Shown here piece after piece: positions 62,893-64,000 of a stretch of DNA of 64,000 nt. The DNA lies in NCBI RefSeq assembly GCF_021729015.1, contig NZ_JAJQQZ010000002.1:558001-622000 (forward strand). The letters run 5' to 3'. The translations under genes and the position numbers were made by a program. The stretch's first letter is position 1. Each line of letters begins with the position of its first letter. Origin of the DNA: Halobacterium rubrum (GTDB lineage Archaea; Halobacteriota; Halobacteria; Halobacteriales; Halobacteriaceae). The notes under the pieces were generated by a model, which was given only the letters and a program-made list of their open reading frames with translations, ran no database searches and had not been told where the DNA came from.

Positions 62893-64000
62893 TCAGTCGC
62901 CGCCTAACTGGTCGGCTCGCCCCTCGGCTTTCGCAGCAACCTCCGGGCGTGCTTCGAAGTCGAACGCGATGCGCTCGCCGTAGCTCGGGTCGTGGACCGT
63001 GCCGTGGTCGTGGCACCACGACAGGAAGCCGTTGCCGTCGTCGGTGTTCGGCACCGACAGCGAGACGCGCTCGCGGTCCGGCAGCGCCTCGGTGAGTCGG
63101 TCCCGGAGGTCGTCGAGGCCGTCGTTCTCGGTCGCGCTCGTGACCACGGGCGAGTCCTCGGTGCGGTCTGCGAGCAGCCGACGCTTCGCGTCGAGGTCGT
63201 CGCCGGCGGCGTCCTGCTTGTTCAGCACGGGGACGAGCGTTCCCTCGGCGTCCGCTAGCTCGTCGAGGCTCGTCTCGACCTTCTCACGAATCTCGTCCTC
63301 GCTGTCCGTCGCGTCGACGACGAGGAGGACGGCGTCGGCCTCCCGGGCGGCCGCAAGCGTCGTCCGGAACGAGGACACGAGCCAGTCCGGGAGGTCGCTG
63401 ACGAACCCCACGGTGTCGGTGAGGAGCACGCGGCGCTCGCCGACCGTCGCCCGGCGCGTCGTCGTGTTCAGCGTCTCGAACAGCCGGTCGCGGGACGCCG
63501 CAGTCTCGGTGCGGTCGCCGTGGCCCTCGTTCTCGTCGACGGCGAGGTCGTCTGCGAGCCGCCGCAGCAGCGTCGACTTCCCCGCGTTCGTGTAGCCCGC
63601 CAGCGCCACCAGGTCGAACCCGGACTCCCGGCGCGCCGCCCGGAGCCCGTCGTCGGCGTCGTCGAGGCCATCGAGTTCGGCTTCGAGGTCCTTGATTCGC
63701 TGGCGGTAGTCCGCCTTCAGCTGGGCGGCCGGCCGCTCGCCGCCGCTCCTGAACCCCTGCCGGCCCTGGCTCTCGCCGCGCTCGACGCGAGCCTGCGCCC
63801 GCGGGAGCTCGTACCGGAGTTCGGCGAGCTCGACTTCGAGGCGGGCGCGGCGGGTCTCCGCGCGCTCCCCGAAGATGTCCAGCACGAGGCGCGCGCGGTC
63901 GACCACCTCGGCGCCGACCGCCGCCTCGAGGTTGTACGCCCGCCCGGGGTCGAGGTGGTCGTCGACGACCACCAGGTCGGCGTCCCGGCGCTCGACCAGT
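62893..64000 (-). CDS. hflX: HflX-type GTPase (5' end outside the window)
   Basis: The frame is open to the window edge, giving about 369 C-terminal residues of a ribosome-associated GTPase. The visible N-terminal domain end reads VVVDDHLDPGRAYNLEAAVG, then a helical linker with a Gly/Arg insert, G1 LVALAGYTNAGKSTLLRRLA, G3 LLTDTVGFVSDLPDWLVSSF (the HflX-typical extended switch II) and G4 PVLNKQD. A C-terminal domain of about 60 residues follows. The N-terminal 60 or so residues are missing. Confidence 0.93.
   Translation of the reverse strand, partial: LVERRDADLVVVDDHLDPGRAYNLEAAVGAEVVDRARLVLDIFGERAETRRARLEVELAELRYELPRAQARVERGESQGRQGFRSGGERPAAQLKADYRQRIKDLEAELDGLDDADDGLRAARRESGFDLVALAGYTNAGKSTLLRRLADDLAVDENEGHGDRTETAASRDRLFETLNTTTRRATVGERRVLLTDTVGFVSDLPDWLVSSFRTTLAAAREADAVLLVVDATDSEDEIREKVETSLDELADAEGTLVPVLNKQDAAGDDLDAKRRLLADRTEDSPVVTSATENDGLDDLRDRLTEALPDRERVSLSVPNTDDGNGFLSWCHDHGTVHDPSYGERIAFDFEARPEVAAKAEGRADQLGGD

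Overview
The window is high-GC haloarchaeal chromosomal DNA (class Halobacteria, probably Halobacterium-like). The signs are very acidic proteins, Tat signal peptides, an S-layer glycoprotein with an Asp-rich body and PGF-type C-terminus, split archaeal RNA polymerase genes (B''/B', A'/A''), F420 enzymes, and promoters made of a TATA box about 27 nt upstream of leaderless starts. Nearly all DNA is coding. I see no rRNA, CRISPR array, complete insertion sequence, integrase or phage module.

Layout. 1-4.5 kb: the end of a MobB-like gene, the S-layer glycoprotein gene, and the archaeosortase artA that should process its C-terminus. 4.8-14.7 kb: tRNA-Asp, then rpoH-rpoB2-rpoB1-rpoA1-rpoA2-nusA and, after a palindrome-rich repeat element, rps12-rps7. 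14.9-19.6 kb: genes inserted in the str-type order. These are a PQQ-type sugar dehydrogenase lipoprotein, a DUF5781 HExxH protein, and an HtrI-like two-helix transducer overlapping a seven-helix opsin homologue with no retinal-binding lysine. 19.7-25.6 kb: EF-2, an ACT regulator with homoserine dehydrogenase (preceded by a possible leader peptide and operator), EF-1A, uS10 and tRNA-Ala. The 3' end of tRNA-Ala is partly duplicated twice downstream, like an integration scar.

26-35.6 kb: an orphan archaellum gene (arlG), a KaiC-like DUF7504 protein, an RND transporter, CorA, a dUTPase/dCTP deaminase-family protein, a Tat-exported halolysin and aconitase. 35.7-48.4 kb: RimI, DUF5810/DUF5809, a DtxR-like regulator, a Nudix protein whose Nudix box is split by a palindromic insertion, CopZ, a rhodanese, aIF1, a moxR-DUF58-transglutaminase operon, an F420 pair (cofE and an LLM oxidoreductase), a Nudix-eIF2B-like fusion and EngB. 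48.5-57.3 kb: SIMPL, DUF389, a NifU-like protein, a 27-bp tandem array, a NOG1-like GTPase, hisE-DUF151, pdxT, Sec61beta, thioredoxin and an SLC13/RCK transporter. 57.3-64 kb: thi4-thiDN, npdG, a HAD phosphatase, UPF0146, archaemetzincin, a second copy of the palindromic repeat element, and the 3' part of hflX.

The most unusual content is (1) the lysine-less opsin/HtrI-like transducer pair, (2) a leaderless short ORF with consecutive Thr-Thr-Ile-Ile codons inside a palindrome just ahead of the homoserine dehydrogenase operon, and (3) a family of dispersed palindromic elements whose stems differ but stay complementary. The third group occurs between genes, in a tandem array, and probably inside a Nudix gene.
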